Notes: generated by a model not told the origin, from the letters alone. A stretch of 64,000 bases of DNA from an uncultured Cellulophaga sp. (GCA_947492955.1 CANLOV010000001.1:310001-374000); one strand, 5' to 3'. Positions 28,058 through 37,688 are shown, counted from the first letter of the stretch. Numbers and translations are program-made.

Positions 28058-29335
28058 ATGAAGAGAAGGTTAGTACTAGTTTTTTTATTGTTTTTTGGTA
28101 TTGCATCACAAGCACAGAAAATAGATGAATTAAAAATAACAGGCTTAAAACGAACAAAAGAATCATTTATAAGGAAAATTGTAAAAGTAAAAGAAAATAC
28201 GGTTTACGATTCTCTTATAGTAGCAAATGATATAGAAAGGTTAAAACGATTACCCGGAATAGCAAGTGCTTCATTTACCTTTGATAAAAAGGAGGCAGAT
28301 GTTAATGTGTTAACCTATAGTATTGTAGAAAACTTTACTATAATACCTGCAATACGTATTTCTACGGCCAATAATGGCGATTTTGCATTTAGACTATCAA
28401 TTTTTGAATTTAATTTATTAGGAAATAATCAATTAATTGGAGGTTTTTATGAGAGAGATGTGTTTAATTCTTATGGTGTATACTATGAGCATCCATTTTT
28501 GTTTAGCAATAAATTAGGAATAGGTTTTAGCTATAAAGATGTAACCACCCAAGAACCCATATTTTTTGATGCAGGAGATGAAAATTATAGATTTTCAAAT
28601 AAAGCTATAGAAGGGAAACTACTTTTTTCTTTTGATTTTAATAATGAAGCAGAATTAGGATTAAGTTATATAAATGAAAGATATGAACTTATTAATAGTG
28701 ATATGGGAGTTGTTACCCCAATATCATTACAAGCAGATAAATTAAATTATAGAGCGCAATATACTTATGTAGACGTAGATATAGATTATCAATATTTTAA
28801 CGGTTTTACAAGTGAATTTACTGCACAGTATTTTCAGTTTTTAAAAGGAGGAGATGGAGCTCAAGAATTTTTAAATAACTTTCTTTCATTAAGAAACGAT
28901 TTCATCTATTATAAAAAAATAAAGCAAAGAGGTAATTGGGCTACTCGTTTGCGTTTAGCAGCAGCAATTGGGAATGAAGATTCCCCATTTGCACCATTTA
29001 CATTAGATAACCAATTAAATATCAGGGGTGTAGGTAATACCGTGGATCGGGGAACAGCAGCAATTGTGTTAAATACAGAATATAGACAAACACTTTTAGA
29101 AAAAGGATGGTTTGTAATACAAGGAAATGCTTTTGTAGACGCAGGTTCGTGGAGAACACCCGGAAATAATATTTCAGAATTATTTAATGGGAGTTCAACC
29201 AAACTATACCCAGGTTTAGGCATTCGTTTTATACACAAGAAAATATTTAATGCTGTATTTAGATTAGATTATGGTGTTGGGGTCTCTAAAAATTCTACAA
29301 ACGGAATAACCTTTGGGATAGGACAGTATTTTTAA
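28058..29335 (+). CDS. Small Omp85/BamA-TamA-like outer-membrane protein with one POTRA domain
   Basis: 425 residues from the ATG at 28058 (an in-frame ATG nine bases upstream would disrupt the signal peptide n-region). Signal peptide KRRLVLVFLLFFGIASQAQ, one POTRA domain (about 20-95: IDELKITGLKRTKESFIRKI...LKRLPGIASASF), and a surface-antigen beta-barrel to the terminal residue Phe (FGIGQYF). BamA has five POTRAs, TamA three. This short form is seen in Bacteroidota, where its partner and cargo are not known. Confidence 0.83.
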   Translation: MKRRLVLVFLLFFGIASQAQKIDELKITGLKRTKESFIRKIVKVKENTVYDSLIVANDIERLKRLPGIASASFTFDKKEADVNVLTYSIVENFTIIPAIRISTANNGDFAFRLSIFEFNLLGNNQLIGGFYERDVFNSYGVYYEHPFLFSNKLGIGFSYKDVTTQEPIFFDAGDENYRFSNKAIEGKLLFSFDFNNEAELGLSYINERYELINSDMGVVTPISLQADKLNYRAQYTYVDVDIDYQYFNGFTSEFTAQYFQFLKGGDGAQEFLNNFLSLRNDFIYYKKIKQRGNWATRLRLAAAIGNEDSPFAPFTLDNQLNIRGVGNTVDRGTAAIVLNTEYRQTLLEKGWFVIQGNAFVDAGSWRTPGNNISELFNGSSTKLYPGLGIRFIHKKIFNAVFRLDYGVGVSKNSTNGITFGIGQYF

Positions 29336-29417
29336 TTTTGTATCCTAGCTTGTTATGGAGCTAATTTATATATAGAATTATTATGTGTAAATATTAGTAA
29401 TGTTCAGTTGAGCGATT

Positions 29418-29425
29418 TATTTTTG
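29418..29425 (+). promoter_or_regulatory. Candidate -7 element for metF
   Basis: TATTTTTG is an exact match to TAnnTTTG, 20 bases upstream of the ATG at 29445; the -33 side is weak (TTAG). No SAM or cobalamin riboswitch-like structure is apparent in the about 110-base leader. Confidence 0.4.
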
Positions 29426-29444
29426 TGAATTATATAGATTTTTC

Positions 29445-30398
29445 ATGAAAGTTACAGATCATATTAAAAATGCAAAAGGAGATACTTTGTTCTCTTTTGA
29501 AATTGTTCCTCCAGTAAAGGGAAAAAACATACAAGAATTATATGATAATATAGATCCGTTAATGGAGTTTAAACCTCCGTTTATAGATGTAACTACTTCT
29601 AGAGAAGAGTATGTTTATATAGAGAAAGATGGTTTGTTTGATCGTAGAATTACACGTATGCGTCCAGGTACTGTAGGTATTTGTGCGGCAATTAAACATA
29701 AATTTAATGTAGATACAATTCCGCATGTACTATGTGGAGGTTTTACTAAAGAAGAAACAGAATATTTATTGGTAGATTGTCATTATTTAGGAATAGATAA
29801 TTTAATGGCATTGCGTGGAGACCCAATGAAAGGGGAAAAGTATTTTAAAGCTACTAAAGGCGGAAATAATTATGCTTTTGATTTGGTAAAGCAAATAGCG
29901 GCAATGAATGAAGGTCATTTTTTACATGAAGATGTAGAAATGAAAAATAGACCAGATTTTTGTATTGGTGTAGCAGGTTATCCAGAAAAGCACATAGAAG
30001 CTCCTAGTATGGAAGCAGATTTAAAAAGATTAAAAGAAAAAGTAGATGCAGGAGCCGATTATGTGGTAACGCAAATGTTTTTTGATAATCAACGTTATTT
30101 TAAATTTGTAGAAGCAGCAAGGGAAGTAGGGATAACAGTACCTATAATTCCTGGAATTAAACCCGTAGCGGTAAAACGTCACTTGCAAATGTTGCCTCAG
30201 GTTTTTTGGTTAGATATGCCACAACATTTAATTAGTGCTATAGAAAAAGCAAAAGATAATAAAGAGGTAAGGCAAATAGGAGTAGAGTTTGCAGTACAAC
30301 AATCTAAAGAATTGTTAGATTATGGTGTGCCTGTTTTACATTACTATTCTATGGGTAAATCAGATAATATAAAAGCAATAGCAAGCGAATTGTTTTAA
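29445..30398 (+). CDS. metF: 5,10-methylenetetrahydrofolate reductase
   Basis: 317 residues, standard MetF length. FSFEIVPPVKGKNIQELY carries the catalytic Glu, then ITRMRPGTVGICAAIKHKF, DNLMALRGDP, VAGYPEKHIEAP and DAGADYVVTQMFFDN, all as in the FAD-dependent TIM-barrel enzyme. It makes 5-methyl-THF for methionine synthesis in the cytosol. The synthesis partner (metH) is not in the window. Confidence 0.96.
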   Translation: MKVTDHIKNAKGDTLFSFEIVPPVKGKNIQELYDNIDPLMEFKPPFIDVTTSREEYVYIEKDGLFDRRITRMRPGTVGICAAIKHKFNVDTIPHVLCGGFTKEETEYLLVDCHYLGIDNLMALRGDPMKGEKYFKATKGGNNYAFDLVKQIAAMNEGHFLHEDVEMKNRPDFCIGVAGYPEKHIEAPSMEADLKRLKEKVDAGADYVVTQMFFDNQRYFKFVEAAREVGITVPIIPGIKPVAVKRHLQMLPQVFWLDMPQHLISAIEKAKDNKEVRQIGVEFAVQQSKELLDYGVPVLHYYSMGKSDNIKAIASELF

Positions 30399-30456
30399 TT
30401 ACAAGCTTAACTATTATTAAAAATTTGATAATGGTTAATTTGCTATTTTTAAGCCC

Positions 30457-31554
30457 ATGAACATAAGAGCATTAATTGTATTACTATTTACGGTAGGTTG
30501 CTGTTTTTCTCAGCAATCAGAAATGTCTAAAAAGTATACAATAGATATTAACCAGTTTAATGGTTCTATTCTTTTACATAACCCAGATATTACACACTTA
30601 ATAACGGCTCATCCAGGAGGTGTTATATTGGGTTATAATCGTAAAACTTATGGAGCTAAAGAATGGGAAGCATTGTATAATTATCCAGATGTAGGCTATT
30701 CGTTCATATATCAGAATATGAATAATGGCACTCTGGGGAGTAATTACGGTCTATATGCGCATTATAATTTTTACTTTTTTAAAAGGAATCTGCAATTTAG
30801 AATAGGACAGGGAATAGCTTATAATACAAATCCTTATGATAAAGTAACTAACTTTAGAAATAATGCATACGGGACAAAGTTTTTAAGTTCTACATTTTTA
30901 ATGTTAAACTATCACAAAGAAAATATTTTTAAAGGATTAGGCTTTAAAACAGGTTTGTCGGTAATTCATTATTCTAATGCAAATGTAAAATCACCAAATA
31001 CATCAACCAATACTTTAGCATTAAATGTAGGACTCGTATACGATTTAGACGGAGGAAAAGAAATTGCTTATATTCCTGTAGAGAAGAAAAAAATAACAGA
31101 ACCTATACGATATAATATCGCTTTTAGAACTGGTATTAATGAGAGCGATGTGGTTAATTCTGGGCAATTCCCTTTTTATATTATATCGGGCTATGCAGAT
31201 AAACGATTGGGCAGAAAAAGTGCTGTACAAATAGGAACAGATGTATTTTTTTCTAACTTTTTAAAAGGCTTAATAGATTTGCAAGCAGTAGCATTTCCAG
31301 AAAGTAATGTTTCTGGAGACGAAGATTTTAAACGAGTAGGCGTTTTTATAGGACACGAGCTTTTTATTAGTAAAATGTCATTAATTTCTCAGTTAGGGTA
31401 TTATGTATATTATCCTTTTGATTTTGAAGGAAGAGTTTATAATAGATTGGGGATGAAACGTTATTTTGGAGATAAAATATACGGTTCTCTTACCTTAAAA
31501 TCCCATGGGGCGGCTGCCGAAGCAGTAGAATTTGGGATAGGGATACGATTGTAA
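30457..31554 (+). CDS. PagL-like acyloxyacyl hydrolase (lipid A 3-O-deacylase)
   Basis: 365 residues with a signal peptide (about 1-18) and beta-barrel pattern. The segment LSVIHYSNANVKSPN includes His 171 and Ser 173 in the HxSN arrangement of PagL, the outer-membrane deacylase that removes the 3-O acyl chain of lipid A. The protein is about twice the length of Pseudomonas PagL (150 residues in its mature form), with an added barrel-like C-terminal half (from about 215), as is usual for the Bacteroidota members. It likely changes lipid A and so the surface charge or immunogenicity; the substrate is inferred. Confidence 0.82.
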   Translation: MNIRALIVLLFTVGCCFSQQSEMSKKYTIDINQFNGSILLHNPDITHLITAHPGGVILGYNRKTYGAKEWEALYNYPDVGYSFIYQNMNNGTLGSNYGLYAHYNFYFFKRNLQFRIGQGIAYNTNPYDKVTNFRNNAYGTKFLSSTFLMLNYHKENIFKGLGFKTGLSVIHYSNANVKSPNTSTNTLALNVGLVYDLDGGKEIAYIPVEKKKITEPIRYNIAFRTGINESDVVNSGQFPFYIISGYADKRLGRKSAVQIGTDVFFSNFLKGLIDLQAVAFPESNVSGDEDFKRVGVFIGHELFISKMSLISQLGYYVYYPFDFEGRVYNRLGMKRYFGDKIYGSLTLKSHGAAAEAVEFGIGIRL

Positions 31555-31557
31555 AAG

Positions 31558-32337
31558 ATGTGTAGAATGCAAGTAAAACATATATATAGTAGAATTGCAA
31601 TAGTATTTTTATCCATGCTAATTTATAGTTGTAATGGAGAAAATGTAGGCGATTGTTTTCAGAATGCAGGTGAAATTATAAGAGAAGAAGTTGTTGTTAC
31701 AGAGTTTACTAAAATAACAGTGTTTCCTAATGTGCAGTTAGTTTTAAAAGACGGAGCTACTACCAAAGTTGAAATAGAAACAGGAGAGTTTTTACGAAAT
31801 GAAGTTACTGCTGTAGTAACAGACGGTAGATTGGTATTAGAAAATACAAACGACTGTAATTACGTGCGAAACTATGGGCTTACTAAAGTATATGTAACTG
31901 CGCCTAATATAACAGAGATAAGAAGTAGTACTGGTTTGCCAATTGTAAGCGATGGTGTTTTAAGCTACTCTAGTTTAAGATTGTTATCGGAAAGTTTTCA
32001 AAATCCAGAAGCAGATACTACAGATGGTGAATTTAATTTAGAAGTAGCAGCACAAAATATTTCTATTGTATCTAACGGAATAGCCTATTTTAAATTAAAA
32101 GGTACTACGCAAAATTTTAATATAAATATAGCAGCTGGTGATTCTAGAGTAGAAGCACAAGAATTAGTGGCAAATAACATCACATTAAATCATAGAGGAA
32201 CTAATGATTTATTATTAAATCCTCAGCAATCTTTAAAAGGAAGTATAAAGGCAACAGGAGATGTAATTAGTTATAGTCGTCCGCCAATAATAGAAGTTGA
32301 TGAGCTTTTTAGAGGAAAGCTTACCTTTAAGGATTAA
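31558..32337 (+). CDS. Lipoprotein with GIN (DUF2807) head domain
   Basis: 259 residues. Lipoprotein signal with LIYSCNG (Cys about 25). The body is a right-handed beta-helix of the GIN/DUF2807 type: [24 protein letters not shown], then short repeats of [37 protein letters not shown]. The function of GIN domains is unknown. It starts 3 bp after the PagL-like gene and 12 bp before the serine hydrolase, so it is in their operon. Met 4 is an equally good start. Confidence 0.82.
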   Translation: MCRMQVKHIYSRIAIVFLSMLIYSCNGENVGDCFQNAGEIIREEVVVTEFTKITVFPNVQLVLKDGATTKVEIETGEFLRNEVTAVVTDGRLVLENTNDCNYVRNYGLTKVYVTAPNITEIRSSTGLPIVSDGVLSYSSLRLLSESFQNPEADTTDGEFNLEVAAQNISIVSNGIAYFKLKGTTQNFNINIAAGDSRVEAQELVANNITLNHRGTNDLLLNPQQSLKGSIKATGDVISYSRPPIIEVDELFRGKLTFKD

Positions 32338-32349
32338 TATCCGTTTCTG

Positions 32350-33435
32350 TTGAAAGCTATTCTATCATATTTAAAAAATGTTTTTTCTTCCAAAAAAGAA
32401 CTAATAGAGCGCCCTCAGCTATCTGGCTTAGATAAGGCAGATGCACTATTACAGAAATTAATAGACGATAGAAAAATTCCAGGATTAGCAATTGCGGTAG
32501 CTAACAAAAGTAAAACCTATTTTGAAAAAGGATATGGCTATGCAGATCTAGAAAAGCAATTGCCAATTAATCCTAAAGAGACTATTTTTAGAATTGCAAG
32601 TGTTTCTAAACCCATTGCAGCTACAGCATTAGCGCATATGGTGGCAGAAAAGCAAATAGATTTAGATGCATCATTATATAGCTATGTCCCTTATTTTCCT
32701 AAAAAGGAATGGGATTTTAGCATTCGTCAGTTAGCAAATCATACAGCAGGGATTCGTAGTTATAAAGGAATGGAATATGGTTTAAATAAGCCCTATTCTA
32801 TAAAAGAAGGGATTACTATTTTTAAGAATGACAATCTGTTATTTAAACCGGGCACAGATTATCATTACAATAGTTTCGATTGGGTTTTAATTTCATTAGC
32901 AATGCAAGAAGTTAGCGGAATTCCCTTTAATAAGTATGTGCAAGAAAAAGTATTGCATCCGCTAGGGATGAAAAATACAAAACCAGAAATTACAACAAGT
33001 TCAGCGTATTCAAATTTCTATTCTAGAAACCGACTTGGTTTTAGAGAAGCTATTTCTGTAAATAATTTGTATAAATTAGCGGGTGGGGGCTATGTTTCTA
33101 CTACAGAAGATATTATTAAACTAGGGCAAGCCTATTTAAATAAAGAGGTTTTAAGTAATGACATAATAGAGCAGTTTATAACATCAGAAGTTATAGCTAA
33201 TAAACCTACTTATTATGGTTTAGGGTGGCAAGTAAGTGCCGATAAAAAAGGAAATCCGTATTATGGGCATATAGGCAATGGTGTTGGTGGTTATTCTAAT
33301 TTTTATATATACCCTAAAGAGCAATTAGTAATTTCTATTTTGGTAAATTGTACCAATCCTAATATACAAGAAGAGTTAGATGAGGTTATCGCTATTTTTG
33401 TTTCAGAGGCTCAAAAAAATAATGTAGTAACATAA
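32350..33435 (+). CDS. Serine hydrolase, class C beta-lactamase/LACTB-like
   Basis: 361 residues with SVSK (Ser 84 and Lys 87) as nucleophile/base, and GHIGNGVGG in place of the KTG motif. The YxN motif is YNS in HYNSFDW, as seen in LACTB-like peptidases rather than true beta-lactamases. There is no signal peptide, so it is cytosolic or exported by an unusual route. The start is a TTG (32350-32352): no ATG occurs before the conserved region. Probably a peptidase or esterase; a beta-lactamase role is unsupported. Third gene of the PagL-GIN unit. Confidence 0.84.
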   Translation: MKAILSYLKNVFSSKKELIERPQLSGLDKADALLQKLIDDRKIPGLAIAVANKSKTYFEKGYGYADLEKQLPINPKETIFRIASVSKPIAATALAHMVAEKQIDLDASLYSYVPYFPKKEWDFSIRQLANHTAGIRSYKGMEYGLNKPYSIKEGITIFKNDNLLFKPGTDYHYNSFDWVLISLAMQEVSGIPFNKYVQEKVLHPLGMKNTKPEITTSSAYSNFYSRNRLGFREAISVNNLYKLAGGGYVSTTEDIIKLGQAYLNKEVLSNDIIEQFITSEVIANKPTYYGLGWQVSADKKGNPYYGHIGNGVGGYSNFYIYPKEQLVISILVNCTNPNIQEELDEVIAIFVSEAQKNNVVT

Positions 33436-33458
33436 TAAACCTTATTTAAATAATAAAT

Positions 33459-34442
33459 ATGAGTGCAAAAAAAATATTGTTAACGAGGATATATCCAAAG
33501 GTAGCTAGTGATTTATTAGAAGAAAATGGGTTTTTAGTTACAAAATGGGATAAAGAAAGACCTATGACCTCAAAAGAATTAATAGAGAATTCAAAAGGGC
33601 ATGATGCTATACTTTGTACTTTAACAGATACAATTAAGGAACAATTTTTTAAAGAATGTACTACTGTAAAAATGGTTTCACAGTTTGCAGTAGGGTACGA
33701 TAATATTGCTATTTCAGAAGCTACTAGACTTGGTATTCCTGTGGGGTATACGCCAGATGCGGTGAGCGAACCTACGGCAGATATTGCATTTGGTTTAATG
33801 ATTGCTACAGCTCGTAAAATGTTTTACTTGCATAAATCTATTTTAAAAGGAGAATGGGGGTATTTTAAGCCTAATTCAGATTTAGGTTTAACCTTAAAAA
33901 ACAAAACATTAGGAATATTTGGCCTGGGACGTATAGGTATAGAAACAGCTAAACTTTGTAAGGGAGCTTATAATATGGATATAATATATCATAACCGTAG
34001 TAGAAATAAACAAGCTGAAGCAGAATTAGGAGCTACCTATGTAGATTTTAATACATTATTATCGCAAAGCGATATTGTATCGGTACATTGTGCACTAACA
34101 CCAGAAACAAAAGAATTATTTAATAAAGAAGTATTTAGTAAGATGAAATCTACAGCTATATTTATAAATACAGCTCGTGGATTAGTCCATAATGAAACAG
34201 ATTTAATTGAAGCTTTACAAAAAGGGGAGATATGGGGAGCAGGATTAGATGTAACAAACCCTGAGCCAATGCAAACAGAAAACCCATTATTACAAATGGA
34301 AAATGTAACTGTATTACCGCATGTAGGTTCTGGTACTATAGATGCCAGAGATGAAATGTCTCGTATGTCAGCTACCAATATTATAGAATTCTTTAAAAAT
34401 AGAGCAGTACCATATATTGTAAACCCAGAAGTATTACAATAA
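33459..34442 (+). CDS. D-2-hydroxyacid dehydrogenase (glyoxylate/hydroxypyruvate reductase-like)
   Basis: 327 residues, the D-2-hydroxyacid dehydrogenase fold. NAD-binding GIFGLGRIGIETA, then the catalytic Arg in NTARGLVHN, Glu/Asp in GLDVTNPEP and His in LPHVGSGT. Closest in form to the D-glycerate dehydrogenase/GhrB branch (glyoxylate to glycolate, hydroxypyruvate to D-glycerate). The substrate is not fixed by sequence. It lies 23 bp after the serine hydrolase. Confidence 0.9.
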   Translation: MSAKKILLTRIYPKVASDLLEENGFLVTKWDKERPMTSKELIENSKGHDAILCTLTDTIKEQFFKECTTVKMVSQFAVGYDNIAISEATRLGIPVGYTPDAVSEPTADIAFGLMIATARKMFYLHKSILKGEWGYFKPNSDLGLTLKNKTLGIFGLGRIGIETAKLCKGAYNMDIIYHNRSRNKQAEAELGATYVDFNTLLSQSDIVSVHCALTPETKELFNKEVFSKMKSTAIFINTARGLVHNETDLIEALQKGEIWGAGLDVTNPEPMQTENPLLQMENVTVLPHVGSGTIDARDEMSRMSATNIIEFFKNRAVPYIVNPEVLQ

Positions 34443-34455
34443 CGAACTTAAAAAA

Positions 34456-35409
34456 ATGCCATCAAAAAAAAGAGAACACCCGAAAGAGAAGGTAGAATTG
34501 CATAAACGCAATAAACATCGTAATCGCTATAATTTTAAAGAGTTAATAAAAACTTGTCCTGAATTAACATCCTTCGTTGCTCCAAATAAATACGGAGACG
34601 AATCCATAAATTTTTTTAACCCTGAAGCAGTAAAAATGTTGAATAAAGCATTACTGCAACATTATTATGGCATTGATTATTGGGATGTTCCTAAAGGTTA
34701 TTTGTGTCCGCCAATACCAGGTAGAGCAGATTATATACATTATATAGCAGATTTGTTAGCGGCTAAATATGATGGAGATATTCCTAAAGGAAAAAAGATT
34801 GTATGTTTAGATGTAGGAGTTGGCGCAAATTGTGTATACCCAATTATAGGTAATAAAGAATATGGCTGGTCTTTTGTAGGAACAGATATAGATGAGGTGG
34901 CGGTAAATTCTGCAACTAAAATAGTTGAAGAAAACAAATCTTTAAGTTCTAATGTAACCATAAGATTGCAAGAAAATAAGAGAAACTTTTTTCAAGGTAT
35001 TATTAAATCAAATGAAAAAATAGATGTAACTATATGTAATCCTCCTTTTCATGCTTCTGCAGCAGATGCAATGGCTAGTACCAGAAGAAAAGTTAAAAAT
35101 TTAACCAATAAAAAAGTAGCTAAACCCGTGCTTAATTTTGGAGGGCAAAGCAATGAACTGTGGTGTAAAGGTGGTGAGCTAAAATTTGTGCAAGATATGA
35201 TCTATGAAAGTAGAAAGTTTGGAGCATCTTGTCTTTGGTTTACTACTCTAATATCAAAAGAATCAAACTTAAATACAATTTATAAGCTTTTAGAAAAAGT
35301 TAACGCTGTAGAAGTAAAAACGCAATATATGGGACAAGGAAATAAAATAAGTAGAATTGTTGCCTGGACGTTTTTAGAAGAAAAACAGCATAAAGAATGG
35401 GTAGGCTAA
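34456..35409 (+). CDS. rlmF: 23S rRNA (adenine(1618)-N6)-methyltransferase
   Basis: 317 residues; N-terminal basic stretch, RNRYNFKELIKTCPEL, the PGRADYIHYIADLL region, AdoMet loop DVGVGANCVYPIIG and the catalytic NPPF motif (VTICNPPFHAS) of N6-adenine methyltransferases. This set is specific for RlmF (YbiN), which methylates A1618 of 23S rRNA. Co-directional with the dehydrogenase 13 bp upstream. Confidence 0.94.
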   Translation: MPSKKREHPKEKVELHKRNKHRNRYNFKELIKTCPELTSFVAPNKYGDESINFFNPEAVKMLNKALLQHYYGIDYWDVPKGYLCPPIPGRADYIHYIADLLAAKYDGDIPKGKKIVCLDVGVGANCVYPIIGNKEYGWSFVGTDIDEVAVNSATKIVEENKSLSSNVTIRLQENKRNFFQGIIKSNEKIDVTICNPPFHASAADAMASTRRKVKNLTNKKVAKPVLNFGGQSNELWCKGGELKFVQDMIYESRKFGASCLWFTTLISKESNLNTIYKLLEKVNAVEVKTQYMGQGNKISRIVAWTFLEEKQHKEWVG

Positions 35410-35423
35410 CACTTTAATAAATA

Positions 35424-35452
35424 ACGCCCTTGTTTTTTGTGTACAAGAGCGT
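35424..35452. terminator. Hairpin between convergent rlmF and DUF1573 genes
   Basis: ACGCCCTTGT/ACAAGAGCGT with one mismatch, loop of nine bases. No long T-run on either side, but it lies between convergent stops, so it is probably a shared terminator. Confidence 0.5.
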
Positions 35453-35478
35453 AGTGTTAAATAGTTTTTGTGTTTATA

Positions 35479-35904
35479 CTAGAGTGAGTTTTTTAAAACT
35501 TCTCCTTTAATTTTTAACACCTGATTCTCATTTTTAGCATTAGAAATTACAGTAATACTTTTAGTGAAAGCACCGATTCTATTCGTAGCATATTTAACTT
35601 TAATTTCATTAGATTTCCCTGGTAAAATTGCTGTTTTAGGATATAAAGGAACAGTACAACCACAAGTTGTTTTTACTTCAGATATTACCACAGGTGCATT
35701 GCCTGTATTTGTAAATGTGAAAACACGTTCTCCATTATCGTTTTGAACTATAGAGCCATAATCGATCTCTTCTGTAGTAAAGGTGAGTTTTCCAATTTTA
35801 TGGGTACTCGATTTTTGTGCACTAGCAAAGCTAAATAGTAGTAAGCATGTAATAAGTGTTAATTTAGAAGCAATACTTTTTAATGTGTTAACTGAGTAAT
35901 TCAT
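35479..35904 (-). CDS. DUF1573 periplasmic protein
   Basis: 141 residues with signal peptide (about 1-29) and a single Ig-like DUF1573 domain: ITTEEIDYGSIVQNDNGERVFTF is the pattern, with FTNTGNAPVVISEVKTTCGCTVP. The TTCGCT pair of Cys is typical of the family. No catalytic residues are known; the domain is common in Bacteroidota periplasmic proteins. It stands alone. Confidence 0.88.
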   Translation of the reverse strand: MNYSVNTLKSIASKLTLITCLLLFSFASAQKSSTHKIGKLTFTTEEIDYGSIVQNDNGERVFTFTNTGNAPVVISEVKTTCGCTVPLYPKTAILPGKSNEIKVKYATNRIGAFTKSITVISNAKNENQVLKIKGEVLKNSL

Positions 35905-36014
35905 AATTATATTTTTAATGATTAATACAGTTACAAACTTCAGAATAGGTGTTGTAAATACAATAAAATATAGGGTTGAAAAAGGGTCTAGTACCTAGGT
36001 TGATTTTTTTTAAA

Positions 36015-37058
36015 CTAGTTGTTAAATAACTCTTTAATGTCTGTTCTAGACTGTATGTTTAATTTTTTATAGATATTATTTAGATGTGTTTTAACGGTGC
36101 TAACACTTACAAATAGTTCTTGTGCAATTTCTTTATTTGTTTTATTGTTTAATAATAAGTCTACTATTTTTTGTTCTTGTTTTGTTAATTGTTCTTTAGC
36201 AGTTAAAGTTTCTTTAGATTTTTTCTTTTTGTTTTGATATAAAAACCAAATATTTAACAGAACAGAAATAACTAAAAGTATGCCTACGAATTTAGACCAA
36301 TTAATGGAAGAGGTATTATGTGTGTTTAAAGTAAATTTATCGGCAGCTAATTCCGTTTTGTATTGTTTAGTGTAGTTTGTATTTGGATACGTTTTTTGTA
36401 AACGCTGTAATAATTCATCGTAATATAAATTGGTGGAGAGGTCTTCTAAATAATAGCTATAAAAAGGAGCGCTTTTATGAGTTAAAAAATCATAAATGTA
36501 AATTTCGGCTAATGGCTCGTTAAGATTTTTGCCATATTCTTGAAGCTTTTTAAACCATTTTCTATTGTTTAATTTTCTGTTAGCTTCACTTCTAAACGAA
36601 GCGTAATCAAAAGCCATATCATCTTTTAAAATATCGATATCTATAAGCGATGTGGTGCTTTTGTTCTTAGATTTAATTTCACAAAACATTTCGCTGTCAA
36701 AAGCAAAAGGAAAGCTAATGGTGTCGGTGTTTTTTGCTATAAATAAAATAGCTTTACTGTTGTTACAGTGCTCGTTAAAATGATTTTTATCTCCCTTAAA
36801 GCAATTATCAACATGAATTTTATAAATTCTATTTTTAAGCTCTAATTGATTGTCAGAAAACTCAAAATACCCAGTGCTATCAGCAGTTACTTTAGCAATA
36901 ATTTGCTCGGTATAAATGCCATCAATTTTTCTATAATCTTCAATTAAGGAAAGATAAACACTATTCTGCCATGTATCACTATCTATAGACCCAGAAAAAT
37001 GATATTGTGCATTTGCATTTAATATAAAAAATAGAGTAGCTAGTAACAGTAAACGCAT
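36015..37058 (-). CDS. Membrane-bound one-component LuxR-type regulator
   Basis: 347 residues. Signal-peptide-like N-terminus (1-17), an extracytoplasmic beta-rich sensor (about 20-250, with HFSGSIDSDTWQNSVYLSL resembling a DUF4369-type domain), a membrane helix (about 253-273), and a cytoplasmic LuxR/GerE HTH (about 283-345, LTKQEQKIVDLLLNNKTNKEIA, VSTVKTHLNNIYKKL). It therefore reads a periplasmic signal and binds DNA directly. The target is unknown; the barrel gene directly downstream in the opposite... position (37098-37688, same strand, upstream by 39 bp) is a candidate partner. Confidence 0.85.
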   Translation of the reverse strand: MRLLLLATLFFILNANAQYHFSGSIDSDTWQNSVYLSLIEDYRKIDGIYTEQIIAKVTADSTGYFEFSDNQLELKNRIYKIHVDNCFKGDKNHFNEHCNNSKAILFIAKNTDTISFPFAFDSEMFCEIKSKNKSTTSLIDIDILKDDMAFDYASFRSEANRKLNNRKWFKKLQEYGKNLNEPLAEIYIYDFLTHKSAPFYSYYLEDLSTNLYYDELLQRLQKTYPNTNYTKQYKTELAADKFTLNTHNTSSINWSKFVGILLVISVLLNIWFLYQNKKKKSKETLTAKEQLTKQEQKIVDLLLNNKTNKEIAQELFVSVSTVKTHLNNIYKKLNIQSRTDIKELFNN

Positions 37059-37097
37059 ACTACTAAACTACTCTAAATTATTTAATTATTGTAAAAT

Positions 37098-37688
37098 CTA
37101 TTTTAATAAATGACGTACTCCAACTCCTATATACGGAAACGTACGATTTTGAAATTGATTAGGAGAGATGGTAATAACTTTACTAAAACCCTGTTCCAAA
37201 CCACCATTTATATCTAGCAAAAGATTATCTTTTAAATTAAGTTTTAAGCCAATACCTCCTTGTGCTCCAAGATCAAAATTACCAGCATCATCAATATCGT
37301 TATCATTAACCTTTGCACTAAGTAAATAGGATAAAGAAGGACCAAAACTAAAATAGGGATGTACTTTTTTGTTTTTAGTTAAAAAGTAAATTCTAGGTGT
37401 TATGTAAAGAGATACATAGTTGAAGCTGGTTTTAAAATTCTCATTATCACTACTAATTCCTTTACCTCCTTTAGCAGTGTATCCTAATTTACCTAAAACA
37501 GTAAAATTTTTAAAAATTAAAAATTCACTGGTAGCAAAAGCAGCAAAGTTGATTGTTTTTTTAGAAGAATTTCCTTCGTATGCTAGTTGTGATGAATTTA
37601 GACCTAATTCTCCTCCGACTTCTAATACTTGACTATTACTTGTAAATGGTAGCAGTAATAGCAATGCAATAATTACTATTGGTTTCAT
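37098..37688 (-). CDS. Outer-membrane beta-barrel protein (PorT/OmpW-like fold)
   Basis: 196 residues with a signal peptide (1-19, SNSQ) and eight to ten amphipathic strands typical of small outer-membrane barrels. It ends in an aromatic/basic FPYIGVGVRHLLK. Precise family not assigned. It sits 39 bp upstream of the LuxR regulator on the same strand; possibly an operon with sensing of the envelope. Confidence 0.75.
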   Translation of the reverse strand: MKPIVIIALLLLLPFTSNSQVLEVGGELGLNSSQLAYEGNSSKKTINFAAFATSEFLIFKNFTVLGKLGYTAKGGKGISSDNENFKTSFNYVSLYITPRIYFLTKNKKVHPYFSFGPSLSYLLSAKVNDNDIDDAGNFDLGAQGGIGLKLNLKDNLLLDINGGLEQGFSKVITISPNQFQNRTFPYIGVGVRHLLK

